The position numbers and the translations under genes are program-made. Below, in pieces: positions 18,046 to 25,145 of a stretch of 64,000 bases of DNA (its first letter is position 1; each line of letters starts with the position of its first letter). The notes beneath the pieces were generated by a model that worked only from the letters and a program-made list of their open reading frames with translations, searched no databases and was not told the origin of the DNA. This DNA is from Bacteroidaceae bacterium (GTDB lineage Bacteria; Bacteroidota; Bacteroidia; Bacteroidales; Bacteroidaceae). The stretch is taken from contig JAFRTL010000017.1 in NCBI GenBank assembly GCA_017427065.1, positions 1-64,000 of the forward strand, read 5' to 3'.

Positions 18046-18813
18046 TTATCTTTGATTATTTTCCCATTCTTGATGGTATTTATACCATTTTCCGCTGTGT
18101 GCACCCAAAGCACCAATTTGTCTAGGATGAACTAAAGGAAGTATATTGTACGTCTTACCATTTATGCTAGTTTGAGAAGAATTACCATATCCATACAAAT
18201 CGACATATTCCTGAATGCTCTTATAATTAACTTTAGCTATTCGGTTCAGAAACTGGAGAATAGGAACGTCACCAAGAAGAATTAAAGTCTCTGCTTGAGA
18301 TTCTTCCAATTCTGAAACAATTTCCTCACTACGAGCCTGGTCACAGAAAATAGTTGGTCTTATAGGAATGGTGACTTCATTTAACCCATATAGCTTTGCT
18401 TTAGGTTCGTATTCATTCTTTATGATCTTGAATTGGTTTGGATTCAATCTTGTCTCTGGCAACAAGTCACAAAGCCAGGCATCCTTACGTGTTAATCCTA
18501 ATGGGGCAAGTATTTGATTATCCAATACTCTCGCTGATGGACCATTCAAGTGAATCCCTGTCGGTTCCAATGTACCTATTTGTTCAGGGATATGGATTCT
18601 GCGAATAATGTTCGCAGCTTCATCTGGATTACCATCCCAGAAAATCCGAGGCTCACTTGAAACAGCAAGCGCTTGGCATACTATCTTATTACCCTTTCTC
18701 CATCTGGCATGTACGGCACTTGCATAAACTCCCAACACAAAGACCTTCTTGGGGCTTCTGTCTTGTTGAACTAAGGAATGAACAGTTTCTCCGAACGGGA
18801 AATAGTAATTCAT
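18046..18813 (-). CDS. uracil-DNA glycosylase superfamily-like protein
   Basis: A 255-residue protein I cannot name with certainty. The opening FPFGETVHSLVQQDRSPKKV, the hydrophobic strand VFVLGVYASAVHARW, LNGPSARVLDNQILAPLGL, LILLGDVP and the C-terminal LPLVHPRQIG resemble UDG-superfamily folds, with VHPR in the place of the catalytic loop. The base composition looks more AT-rich than its neighbours. It lies alone between two inverted hairpin repeats (17818-18032 and 18902-19110) and has its own consensus promoter, so it looks like cargo. DNA-base excision for repair or phage defence is inference. Confidence 0.55.
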   Translation of the reverse strand: MNYYFPFGETVHSLVQQDRSPKKVFVLGVYASAVHARWRKGNKIVCQALAVSSEPRIFWDGNPDEAANIIRRIHIPEQIGTLEPTGIHLNGPSARVLDNQILAPLGLTRKDAWLCDLLPETRLNPNQFKIIKNEYEPKAKLYGLNEVTIPIRPTIFCDQARSEEIVSELEESQAETLILLGDVPILQFLNRIAKVNYKSIQEYVDLYGYGNSSQTSINGKTYNILPLVHPRQIGALGAHSGKWYKYHQEWENNQR

Positions 18814-18851
18814 ATTCTATTTAGATTTAAAAAACTACAAAAATTGTTTTT

Positions 18852-18883
18852 CAAAATTAGATTACAATTTCAAATTAAACAAA
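18852..18883 (-). promoter_or_regulatory. promoter of the UDG-like cargo gene
   Basis: Minus-strand TTTG (18883-18880), a 20-nt spacer and TAATTTTG (18859-18852), an exact consensus, 39 nt before the start codon and inside the inverted repeats. Confidence 0.7.
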
Positions 18884-18901
18884 TCTTGGAGATAAATAAA
18901 G

Positions 18902-19110
18902 TTAGCGATGTTGTGTCAAAGACTCCGACCTCACATCTGGAGCGTAAAGAAAATCGGGAAAGTTTTCCGTTAAAAAGCGCGGGCTGTTTGAGCAAGCGTA
19001 GCTTGCGAGTTTTCGCGCTTTAGGAAAACGTGAGCGATTTTTAGCGGAAGATGTGCAGTTGGCGGCGCTTCTTTTGATTCTTTTCTTCGAGCTGTAGCGA
19101 AGAAAAGAAT
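18902..19110 (-). repeat. hairpin repeat element, type 2, copy B
   Basis: Read on the minus strand it begins ATTCTTTTCTTCGCT..AGCGAAGAAAAGAAT-like palindromic sequence and goes on through CTGCACATCTTCCGC and AAAAATCGCTCACG. A variable apical stem (GCGCG...CGCGC enclosing CGCAAGC/GCTTGCG) follows, then GGAAAACTTTCCCGATTTTC, CCAGATGTGAGGTCGGA and CAACATCGCT. Its outer parts match copy C (24615-24834) closely; the apex differs. Together with copy A it encloses the gene at 18046-18813. Confidence 0.85.
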
Positions 19111-19176
19111 AAGAAAGCATTAAGAAAAAGAAACACGATTGATAAAAGAAACGAAAAAGAAATAAGCAGAATCGGA

Positions 19177-19878
19177 TTAACCAATTCTGCTTATTTTTTT
19201 CAACTTCTCTTCATCAATCAACTTAATCTTTCTACCATCAATCGCAATCAGATGCTCGGAAGCGAATTGGGAGAGTGTGCGAATAGCATTCGAGGTCGTC
19301 ATATTTGAGAGGTTGGCCAGATCTTCACGCGAGAGGTAGATGCTCAGTGTAAAGCCATCCTCCTCAACACCATAGCTATCTCTCAGAAGCAGCAAGGACT
19401 CTGCCAAGCGTCCGCGGATATGCTTCTGAGTGAGGTTTACCGTACGTTGATCGGCCACATCCAATCCGTGCGAAAGACGCTCGATGATGAAGTATGCCAA
19501 CTGATTGTTCTGCTTTACCAGTGAATCGAGGATGACAAGTGGAATCTGGCAAATCACAGACGACTCTACGGTAGTTGCCGTACAGATATAGTCTTCATGG
19601 GAGAAATAGGCGTGATAACCGAAATACTCCACAGGTTTATACAGACGGATAATTTGATTTCTTCCACCAACGCCTTCCTTATAAATCTTTACCTTTCCAG
19701 CAAGCAGACACATCATGTGCGTGGGAGTTTCACCTTCCACATAAATGTGCTCATTCTTCTTGTAGCTCTGGAGAGTGATGTTAGACGACAATAACTCACG
19801 CTGCTCCTCATTGAGGGGAGCCCATAAGTCTGCCAATAGAATTGGGATGTCCGCGTTAGTTGGAGTAATTCTAACCAT
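19177..19878 (-). CDS. Crp/Fnr family transcriptional regulator
   Basis: A 233-residue cytoplasmic regulator. Residues about 25-130 form a cyclic-nucleotide-binding-type beta roll (KKNEHIYVEGETPTHMMCLLAGKVKIYKEGVGGRNQIIRLYKP, read as strands). Residues about 150-215 are a Crp-type winged helix with the recognition segment LSREDLANLSNMTTSNAIRTLSQF. No Fnr-type N-terminal cysteine cluster is seen, so oxygen sensing by 4Fe-4S is unlikely; the ligand is unknown. It has its own promoter and no operon partner. Confidence 0.88.
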   Translation of the reverse strand: MVRITPTNADIPILLADLWAPLNEEQRELLSSNITLQSYKKNEHIYVEGETPTHMMCLLAGKVKIYKEGVGGRNQIIRLYKPVEYFGYHAYFSHEDYICTATTVESSVICQIPLVILDSLVKQNNQLAYFIIERLSHGLDVADQRTVNLTQKHIRGRLAESLLLLRDSYGVEEDGFTLSIYLSREDLANLSNMTTSNAIRTLSQFASEHLIAIDGRKIKLIDEEKLKKISRIG

Positions 19879-19907
19879 CTTTCTACCTAAATACCTAATT
19901 ACCTCCG

Positions 19908-19915
19908 CAAAAGTA
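19908..19915 (-). promoter_or_regulatory. -7 box of the Crp-family gene
   Basis: TACTTTTG on the minus strand, 30 nt before the start codon; the -33 region is AT-rich without a clear TTTG. Confidence 0.5.
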
Positions 19916-19998
19916 GTAATAATTATTATAATTGTTCCATTTTTGCCGATTTTTTTGATTTAAACTGCCTTTTTTATGCCGAAAATCGTATAAATTTG

Positions 19999-20006
19999 TA
20001 TCTTTG
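19999..20006 (+). promoter_or_regulatory. -7 box of the cytidylate-kinase-like gene
   Basis: TATCTTTG, 24 nt before the start codon, with a T-rich run at the -33 distance. Confidence 0.6.
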
Positions 20007-20029
20007 CTACGATATAAAACTAAATAATT

Positions 20030-20665
20030 ATGGATAAATTCGTTATCACCATCAATCGCCAGTTTGGTTCTGGTGGACATGAAGTAGGCGACTTACTAGC
20101 CAAGCGCCTGGGAGTGAAGATCATCGATAAGGAAGTGGCTCAAGCCATTGCCAAAAAATTCGAGATGACGCAGGAAGAATTCGATAAGATAGACTACCGC
20201 AAACCTAGTTGGTGGGAAGAGTTCACCATGTTCTATAGTCCTTTCGCTGCTATGGGAAGCCAGCGTACCACTGTCGACAAGGCAGTGACCTCCCGTCAGA
20301 TGTATTTGGAACAGACGGAACTACTGAAGAAGTTGGCTGAAGAAGAGTCGTGCATTGTCATCGGTAGGTGCGCTTTCCATATCTTTAAGAATCATCCTCA
20401 TAGTATACGCGTCTTTGTACATGGCAGTGAGGAACGTCGTTTGAAGCACGCTATGGAGTATTTCAAGGTGGGTGAGGAAGAAGCCCGCAAGATGATGGAA
20501 GATACCGACAAGAAACGCTACGATTACATCAAGAAGTACACGGGTACCAGTGGCTACGATGTACGCAACTACGACTTTACCTTCAATGCCGACGAACTGA
20601 GCATTGAGGAGATGGCTGACATCATCTATGACCACCTTGCCAGTAAGGTAGATTTGAAAGCATAG
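20030..20665 (+). CDS. cytidylate kinase-like family protein
   Basis: A 211-residue P-loop protein of the cytidylate kinase-like family. The N-terminal [23 protein letters not shown] has a modified nucleotide loop (GSGG in place of GxxGxGK), and [10 protein letters not shown] plus [15 protein letters not shown] follow as in the family. Nucleoside-phosphate phosphorylation is likely, but the physiological substrate is not established for these proteins. The stop is 80 nt before the glyA start, which has a promoter of its own. Confidence 0.85.
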   Translation: MDKFVITINRQFGSGGHEVGDLLAKRLGVKIIDKEVAQAIAKKFEMTQEEFDKIDYRKPSWWEEFTMFYSPFAAMGSQRTTVDKAVTSRQMYLEQTELLKKLAEEESCIVIGRCAFHIFKNHPHSIRVFVHGSEERRLKHAMEYFKVGEEEARKMMEDTDKKRYDYIKKYTGTSGYDVRNYDFTFNADELSIEEMADIIYDHLASKVDLKA

Positions 20666-20707
20666 ATTTTGCCACCTTTCATTATTGCATAATACAAAGG
20701 ATTGCAC

Positions 20708-20715
20708 TATCTTTG
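20708..20715 (+). promoter_or_regulatory. glyA promoter, -7 box
   Basis: TATCTTTG at 20708-20715, 30 nt before the glyA ATG. It rules out the longer in-frame start at 20713, which lies inside the box. Confidence 0.65.
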
Positions 20716-20745
20716 CACCGCAAATTAAACAAATTATCCAAAAGT

Positions 20746-22026
20746 ATGAAAAGAGACGATTTAATCTTTGAGATTATCGAGAAAGAACATCAGCGCCAAC
20801 TGAAAGGCATTGAGCTGATTGCATCTGAAAACTTCGTAAGCGACCAGGTGATGCAGGCCATGGGCTCTTGCCTCACCAACAAGTATGCCGAGGGCTATCC
20901 TGGCCATCGCTATTACGGTGGTTGCGAGGTAGTGGACATGAGTGAGAATATCGCTATCGAACGTATCAAGGAACTGTTTGGTGCCGAGTATGCCAACGTG
21001 CAGCCACACTCTGGTGCCCAGGCTAATGCTGCTGTGCTGTTGGCTGTCCTCAAGCCTGGTGATAAGTTCATGGGACTGAATCTGGATCAGGGTGGACACC
21101 TTTCTCACGGCTCTCACGTGAATACTTCTGGTATCTTATACACCCCACTAGCCTACAATCTGAATCCTGAGACGGGTCGCGTAGATTACGACCAGATGGA
21201 GGAGATTGCCCTGCGTGAGCGTCCAAAGCTCATCATCGGTGGTGGTTCTGCTTACTCTCGTGAGTGGGATTACGCACGCATGCGTAAGATTGCCGATGAG
21301 GTAGGCGCTTTGCTGATGATCGATATGGCACATCCTGCAGGTCTTATCGCTGCTGGTTTGCTGGACAACCCAGTGAAGTATGCTCACATCGTGACTTCTA
21401 CCACCCACAAGACCCTCCGTGGTCCTCGTGGCGGTATCATCCTATTGGGTAAGAACTTCGAGAATCCTTGGGGCCTCGCTACCAAGAAAGGCGAGATCAA
21501 GAAGATGGGCGACCTGATCAATTCAGCTGTATTCCCAGGACAGCAGGGTGGTCCGTTGGAGCATGTCATTGCTGCTAAGGCAGTGGCCTTCGGTGAGGCT
21601 CTGCAGCCAGAGTTCAAGGACTATCAGAAGCAGGTGAAGAAGAATGCGGCTGTACTGGCACAGGCACTTATGGATCGTGGCTTCAAGATCGTATCCGATG
21701 GTACCGACAACCACTCTATGCTGGTTGACCTTCGCACCAAGTATCCAGAACTCACTGGTAAGGTAGCAGAGAAGGCACTGGTAGCTGCAGATATCACTGC
21801 CAACAAGAACATGGTGCCATACGACACCCGTTCTGCTTTCCAGACCTCAGGTATCCGCTTGGGAACTCCTGCCATCACTACTCGTGGTGCCAAGGAAGAC
21901 CTCATGCTCGAGATTGCTGAGATGATCGAAAAGGTCCTCAATGCTCCAGAAGACGAGAAGGTCATCAGCACTGTTCGTGCTCACGTCAACGACCTGATGA
22001 AGAACTATCCAATCTTCGCTTATTGA
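20746..22026 (+). CDS. glyA: serine hydroxymethyltransferase
   Basis: PLP enzyme converting serine and tetrahydrofolate to glycine and methylene-tetrahydrofolate, the main one-carbon source. The 426-residue length is typical. Seen: [11 protein letters not shown] near the N-terminus, [13 protein letters not shown], the PLP-binding segment [14 protein letters not shown] with the catalytic lysine, and GTPAITTRG near the C-terminus. The start at 20746 is set by the -7 box at 20708-20715. Transcription ends at the hairpin just downstream. Confidence 0.97.
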   Translation: MKRDDLIFEIIEKEHQRQLKGIELIASENFVSDQVMQAMGSCLTNKYAEGYPGHRYYGGCEVVDMSENIAIERIKELFGAEYANVQPHSGAQANAAVLLAVLKPGDKFMGLNLDQGGHLSHGSHVNTSGILYTPLAYNLNPETGRVDYDQMEEIALRERPKLIIGGGSAYSREWDYARMRKIADEVGALLMIDMAHPAGLIAAGLLDNPVKYAHIVTSTTHKTLRGPRGGIILLGKNFENPWGLATKKGEIKKMGDLINSAVFPGQQGGPLEHVIAAKAVAFGEALQPEFKDYQKQVKKNAAVLAQALMDRGFKIVSDGTDNHSMLVDLRTKYPELTGKVAEKALVAADITANKNMVPYDTRSAFQTSGIRLGTPAITTRGAKEDLMLEIAEMIEKVLNAPEDEKVISTVRAHVNDLMKNYPIFAY

Positions 22027-22044
22027 TAGTCGCCTCATAAATAC

Positions 22045-22083
22045 AAATAGCCCCCTTTCATTATGAGAGGGGGCTATTTTTAA
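22045..22083. terminator. glyA terminator, probably bidirectional
   Basis: AAATAGCCCCCT and AGGGGGCTATTTTT form a strong stem with a U-tract, between the convergent glyA and carboxylesterase genes. Confidence 0.88.
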
Positions 22084-22122
22084 TGGTAATTTTGGCTTCG
22101 CGAAGAAGTCTTCTTAGTAGCC

Positions 22123-23517
22123 TTATTCCTTAATCTTGAACTCGTGAATCACTGGGTTTGTCTTTGTGGCAGGAGCCCAGGCATTGCCTGTCTGACCATT
22201 AGGATTGCCGTATTTGGCAAAGTTGGTCCAAGCATCTACCATCTCATCAGACAACCGGTAATCGGCTTCGGTGAATGGGCGCCAGCTGCGTCCTAAGGTA
22301 TGGAATACAAACCACAGTTCGCTGCTGTGGAAGGCTCCTTGGAGGCTTTCACGTCCATCAGAAGGTAACTTACGATCGAACAGATAGCAATAGGTGGGCT
22401 TGGTGGACAGGGAGTCGCGTACTGAAGCAAAGTTCAGAATAGGTTGACTCAAGTCTGCCATATCATCTGACGTATAGCCAAGCATGTAAGGCACATCAGC
22501 CAAGGTACCATCGTAGGTGGCCTGTTCGAAACTCTTGTCCATCACCACACCGTCGATGTGTGGAGACATGGCTATGCCTGCTGTCCTTGGGATGCTGCTG
22601 TGGGCATCATAGATGGTTTGGGCATTGGCTGCACGCATCTCTGCAAGGGTGTTGAAGCCCATAGTCTTGAGCATCTCGTCACCACCCTTATCAAGATCTG
22701 CTTGTGTTTGGCCACCTCCTGAAGGAATGAAGTCGCCCAAACCTCCACCGCTTTGTACGATGGCTTTGGCTATCAATCCCTTACTCATAGGAGAGACACA
22801 GAGGTTGCGAATACTGGCACCACCAGCACTCTGTCCGAAGACAGTGATATTGTCAGGGTCGCCACCAAATTGGGCGATGTTGTTCTTAATCCATTGCAAG
22901 GCTGCTATCTGATCGAGCAAGCCATAGTTGCCAGATACGTGATCGGGATCTTCTGCCGACAGTTCGGAATGGTTCAGGAAACCGAAGATGCCTAAGCGGT
23001 AGTTGATGGTGACCAGAATGACATCACGCTGTGCCCAAGCATCGCCATCCATCTCCATCTCGAAGCCCCAACCACCGAAGTAAGCCCCACCGTGTACCCA
23101 CATGGCTACAGGCAACTTCTTCTCAGGATGTCCAGGGGCATATTGTGGTGCCCATACGTTGAGGTAGAGGCAGTCTTCAGAGAAATTGGGGTCGTCGCTA
23201 CGGAAATGGAACTCGGTGCCGTACTGACCGTCTTGCGGATTGCGTATGCGCTGCATGGCAGCATCACTGAAGGTATCAGCCACCTTCACGCCTTGCCATG
23301 CTACGACTGGCTGTGGACGCTTCCAACGCAAATCGCCCACAGGAGGGGCTGCATAGGGTACGCCTTTATATACTAGGACGCCTTCGGCTTCTGACTTTAC
23401 GCCTTGTATCTGTCCGCCTTCAATGCTAAGCACAGGGTTCTCGTCTGACTGATTTACTGTAGTGGTACAACCAGTCAGTAGAGCAGTAAATAGAAGTAAC
23501 AAACTAGTTTTTTTCAT
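22123..23517 (-). CDS. carboxylesterase family lipoprotein
   Basis: A 464-residue type-B carboxylesterase anchored as a lipoprotein (lipobox LLTGC at the end of a short signal peptide). Family blocks seen: VLVYKGVPYAAPPVGDLRWKRP in pieces, EDCLYLNVWAP, WVHGGAYFGG forming the oxyanion hole, and the nucleophile elbow FGQSAGG. FHSSELWFVF carries the likely catalytic His. The elbow reads GQSAG rather than the usual GESAG. Natural substrates are unknown; acetyl or other acyl groups on plant polymers are possible in this setting. Confidence 0.88.
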   Translation of the reverse strand: MKKTSLLLLFTALLTGCTTTVNQSDENPVLSIEGGQIQGVKSEAEGVLVYKGVPYAAPPVGDLRWKRPQPVVAWQGVKVADTFSDAAMQRIRNPQDGQYGTEFHFRSDDPNFSEDCLYLNVWAPQYAPGHPEKKLPVAMWVHGGAYFGGWGFEMEMDGDAWAQRDVILVTINYRLGIFGFLNHSELSAEDPDHVSGNYGLLDQIAALQWIKNNIAQFGGDPDNITVFGQSAGGASIRNLCVSPMSKGLIAKAIVQSGGGLGDFIPSGGGQTQADLDKGGDEMLKTMGFNTLAEMRAANAQTIYDAHSSIPRTAGIAMSPHIDGVVMDKSFEQATYDGTLADVPYMLGYTSDDMADLSQPILNFASVRDSLSTKPTYCYLFDRKLPSDGRESLQGAFHSSELWFVFHTLGRSWRPFTEADYRLSDEMVDAWTNFAKYGNPNGQTGNAWAPATKTNPVIHEFKIKE

Positions 23518-23542
23518 ATATCGTTTTGTAAGAGAATAAGGT

Positions 23543-23576
23543 AAAAAAGGCGGGTAATCACTTACTCGCCTTTTTG
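23543..23576. terminator. terminator after the TerB-like gene
   Basis: AAAAAAGGCGGGTAA and TTACTCGCCTTTTT form a stem with poly-U on either strand, 18 nt beyond the stop at 23594. Confidence 0.82.
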
Positions 23577-23593
23577 CATTTTATGTCTCGCTT

Positions 23594-23959
23594 TTAGATC
23601 AGCTTCTTCCACCAAGCATCGAGATATGCTAACTCAGCACGATCCTGATTGCTGTCGGAATTGATGACTTGCTGTGCAAAGCCCAAGAGGGTAGCCTTGA
23701 TGGCTGCACGGTCATTGCCCTGGAAGTCGTCCAACAAATCGTTGGTGTCGGCTACTATTTCATCGAGGGTGTAGGCACGGTTGATGCTGTCGCCCAACAC
23801 AGCCTTAAGGTCTTCGACATTTCCTTGGCTAGCCAGCTTCTGAATGAAGTTGCTGATGAAGCTTTGCTCCTTGGCACTGTAGGTTCCATCGCAGTGTGCG
23901 AAGAACAAACCTAACTTAACAATCAGTTTAATTATTTTTGATATTGCATTGGTATTCAT
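23594..23959 (-). CDS. TerB-like helical protein
   Basis: A 121-residue, mostly helical protein. The segment GLFFAHCDGTYSAKEQSFISNFIQKL resembles the metal-binding repeat of TerB/DjlA-type proteins (an Asp-Gly acidic pair followed by E), and the second half ends with DRAELAYLDAWWKKLI. TerB domains are associated with tellurite resistance and membrane-linked stress complexes, but no other ter gene is here. It follows the GGIDLG-repeat gene after 20 nt, so the two probably form an operon and may act together. Confidence 0.7.
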   Translation of the reverse strand: MNTNAISKIIKLIVKLGLFFAHCDGTYSAKEQSFISNFIQKLASQGNVEDLKAVLGDSINRAYTLDEIVADTNDLLDDFQGNDRAAIKATLLGFAQQVINSDSNQDRAELAYLDAWWKKLI

Positions 23960-23979
23960 AAATTTATCCTCCTTAAATT

Positions 23980-24504
23980 TTATCTTCCTGCATAAGAATT
24001 ACCAGCCATGCCAATGACGCTGATCACGCTCTTGGCAATGTCGCCTAAGTCTAAACCTTTGCCTCCACCAGCGATAGCTCCAAGAATGCTACCGAGGTCG
24101 ATGCCACCTACAGACACACCGTTAGAGCGAGATGCTCCAGCTTGGGTAATTTGTCCAAGAATAGCTCCCAAATCAATACCGCCAGCAGCTGCGCCACTAG
24201 ATGCACCACCACCCAGAACTGAGCCAAGTACAGAACCAAGTACGCTGCCGCCACCACTTCTGCCGCCGCCACCAAGTACTGAACCGAGCACGCTACCGAG
24301 GTCGATACCACCTCTGGATTGTTGCTGTTGCTGTTTCTTAGAGGCACCACCAACAATGTCGCCAACGATTCCACCGAGGTCAATGCCACCAGTTTTTGCA
24401 CCTCCACCCGTGGCTCCAGATACTGCACCACCGATGATGCTTCCCAAATCGATACCACCACTCTGTGTGGCCGATTTCAAGATGTTTTCAAGTAAACTTC
24501 CCAT
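23980..24504 (-). CDS. glycine-rich GGIDLG-repeat protein
   Basis: A 174-residue low-complexity protein I do not recognise. It contains five exact GGIDLG units followed by (S/G/A)(I/V)(I/V/L)G, and a degenerate GLDLGD near the C-terminus, separated by Gly/Ser/Ala linkers and a QQQQQ stretch. There is no cleavable signal peptide; the N-terminus MGSLLENILKSATQSG looks amphipathic. It is distantly like DUF937/YidB-type glycine-leucine repeat proteins, but that is weak. The long opposite-strand reading frame here is a by-product of the repeats. It precedes a TerB-like gene. Confidence 0.6.
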   Translation of the reverse strand: MGSLLENILKSATQSGGIDLGSIIGGAVSGATGGGAKTGGIDLGGIVGDIVGGASKKQQQQQSRGGIDLGSVLGSVLGGGGRSGGGSVLGSVLGSVLGGGASSGAAAGGIDLGAILGQITQAGASRSNGVSVGGIDLGSILGAIAGGGKGLDLGDIAKSVISVIGMAGNSYAGR

Positions 24505-24614
24505 GATATTAAATTAATAATAAAGTTATTTGGTCATTAATTTGGGTGCAAAATAGTGAGATTATTTTAATTCACAAAATTTTTTATTCATTTCTTTTGC
24601 TCGTAGCATTATTT

Positions 24615-24834
24615 ATTCTTTTCTTCGCTGCAGCTCGAAGAAAAGAACCAAAAGAAGCGCCGCCGTCTGCACATCTTCCGCTAAAAATCGCTCACGTTTT
24701 TGGGAGGGGCGCAAGACGACCCCCTTCGGGGCTCTTATTGGTGCACCCCTCTTTTCCAAAAACTTTCCCGATTTTATTAACGCTCCAGATGTGAGGACGG
24801 GATTTTTGACGCAACATCGCTTTGCTCGTTGCTA
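24615..24834 (+). repeat. hairpin repeat element, type 2, copy C
   Basis: Plus-strand copy closely matching copy B outside the apex: ATTCTTTTCTTCGCT..., GAAGCGCCGCCGTCTGCACATC, AAAAATCGCTCACG, then CCAAAAACTTTCCCGATTTT, CCAGATGTGAGG and CAACATCGCTTTGCTCGTTGCTA. Its apex (GGGGCGCAAGACGACCCCCTTCGGGG) is of the copy-D kind, so apex and arms appear to have been exchanged. Confidence 0.85.
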
Positions 24835-24837
24835 CCC

Positions 24838-24877
24838 CCCTCTTTATCTCCCCCTTGGGGGGGAGACTAAGAGAGGG
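24838..24877. repeat. REP-like hairpin CCCTCTTTATCTCCCCC/GGGGGGGAGACTAAGAGAGGG
   Basis: A 40-nt imperfect palindrome with a TT loop, placed exactly between copies C and D. Its form is like common bacterial REP sequences. It takes the place that the UDG-like gene holds between copies A and B. Confidence 0.65.
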
Positions 24878-24879
24878 AG

Positions 24880-25081
24880 CCGTGTTGTGCGCAGCCTTTT
24901 CCGACCTCACTGGAGCAGCGTGAAAAGATTGTGAGTTTTTACCGTTAAAAGCGCTGCACCAATTAGAGCCCCGAAGGGGGTCGTCTTGCAGCGCTTAGGT
25001 AAAAACGAAACAATCTTAGCTGCGGAAGTGCAGTCGGCGTGTTTTCTTTGGTTCATTTCTTTTGCACGAGCAAAAGAAATG
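24880..25081 (-). repeat. hairpin repeat element, type 1, copy D
   Basis: Read on the minus strand it matches copy A: CATTTCTTTTGCTCGTGCAA, AACCAAAGAAAACACGCCGA, CTGCACTTCCGCAGC, then GATTG..TTTTTACC with GGTAAAAA..CAATC, apical GCGCTGC/GCAGCGC capped by CCCCTTCGGGG, and CCAGTGAGGTCGGA. The lower stem differs from copy A on both sides in a compensatory way. Confidence 0.85.
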
Positions 25082-25145
25082 AATGAGCACCTTTGCTACG
25101 AGCAAAAGGAATGAAAAAAGAAAAGAATAGAATAGAATAGAGATC

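Larger units (their letters stand above)
24505..25145. other. 640-bp gene-free region, second inverted-repeat locus
   Basis: Contains hairpin copies C and D in inverted orientation, a REP-like hairpin between them, and outer inverted ends TTCATTTCTTTTGCTCGTAGCA (about 24588-24609) and its near reverse complement (about 25090-25112). I see no credible coding sequence. Confidence 0.8.

Noticed and set aside
17813-18060. Short peptides read from the repeat elements (for example a frame with RNEPKK-like sequence near 25016-25279)
   Set aside because: The frames come from the repeated hairpin DNA, vary between copies and have no coding support.
24008-24517. A proline-rich frame opposite the GGIDLG gene
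   Set aside because: It is simply the complement of glycine-rich repeats; the minus-strand gene is in line with TerB and has the better start.
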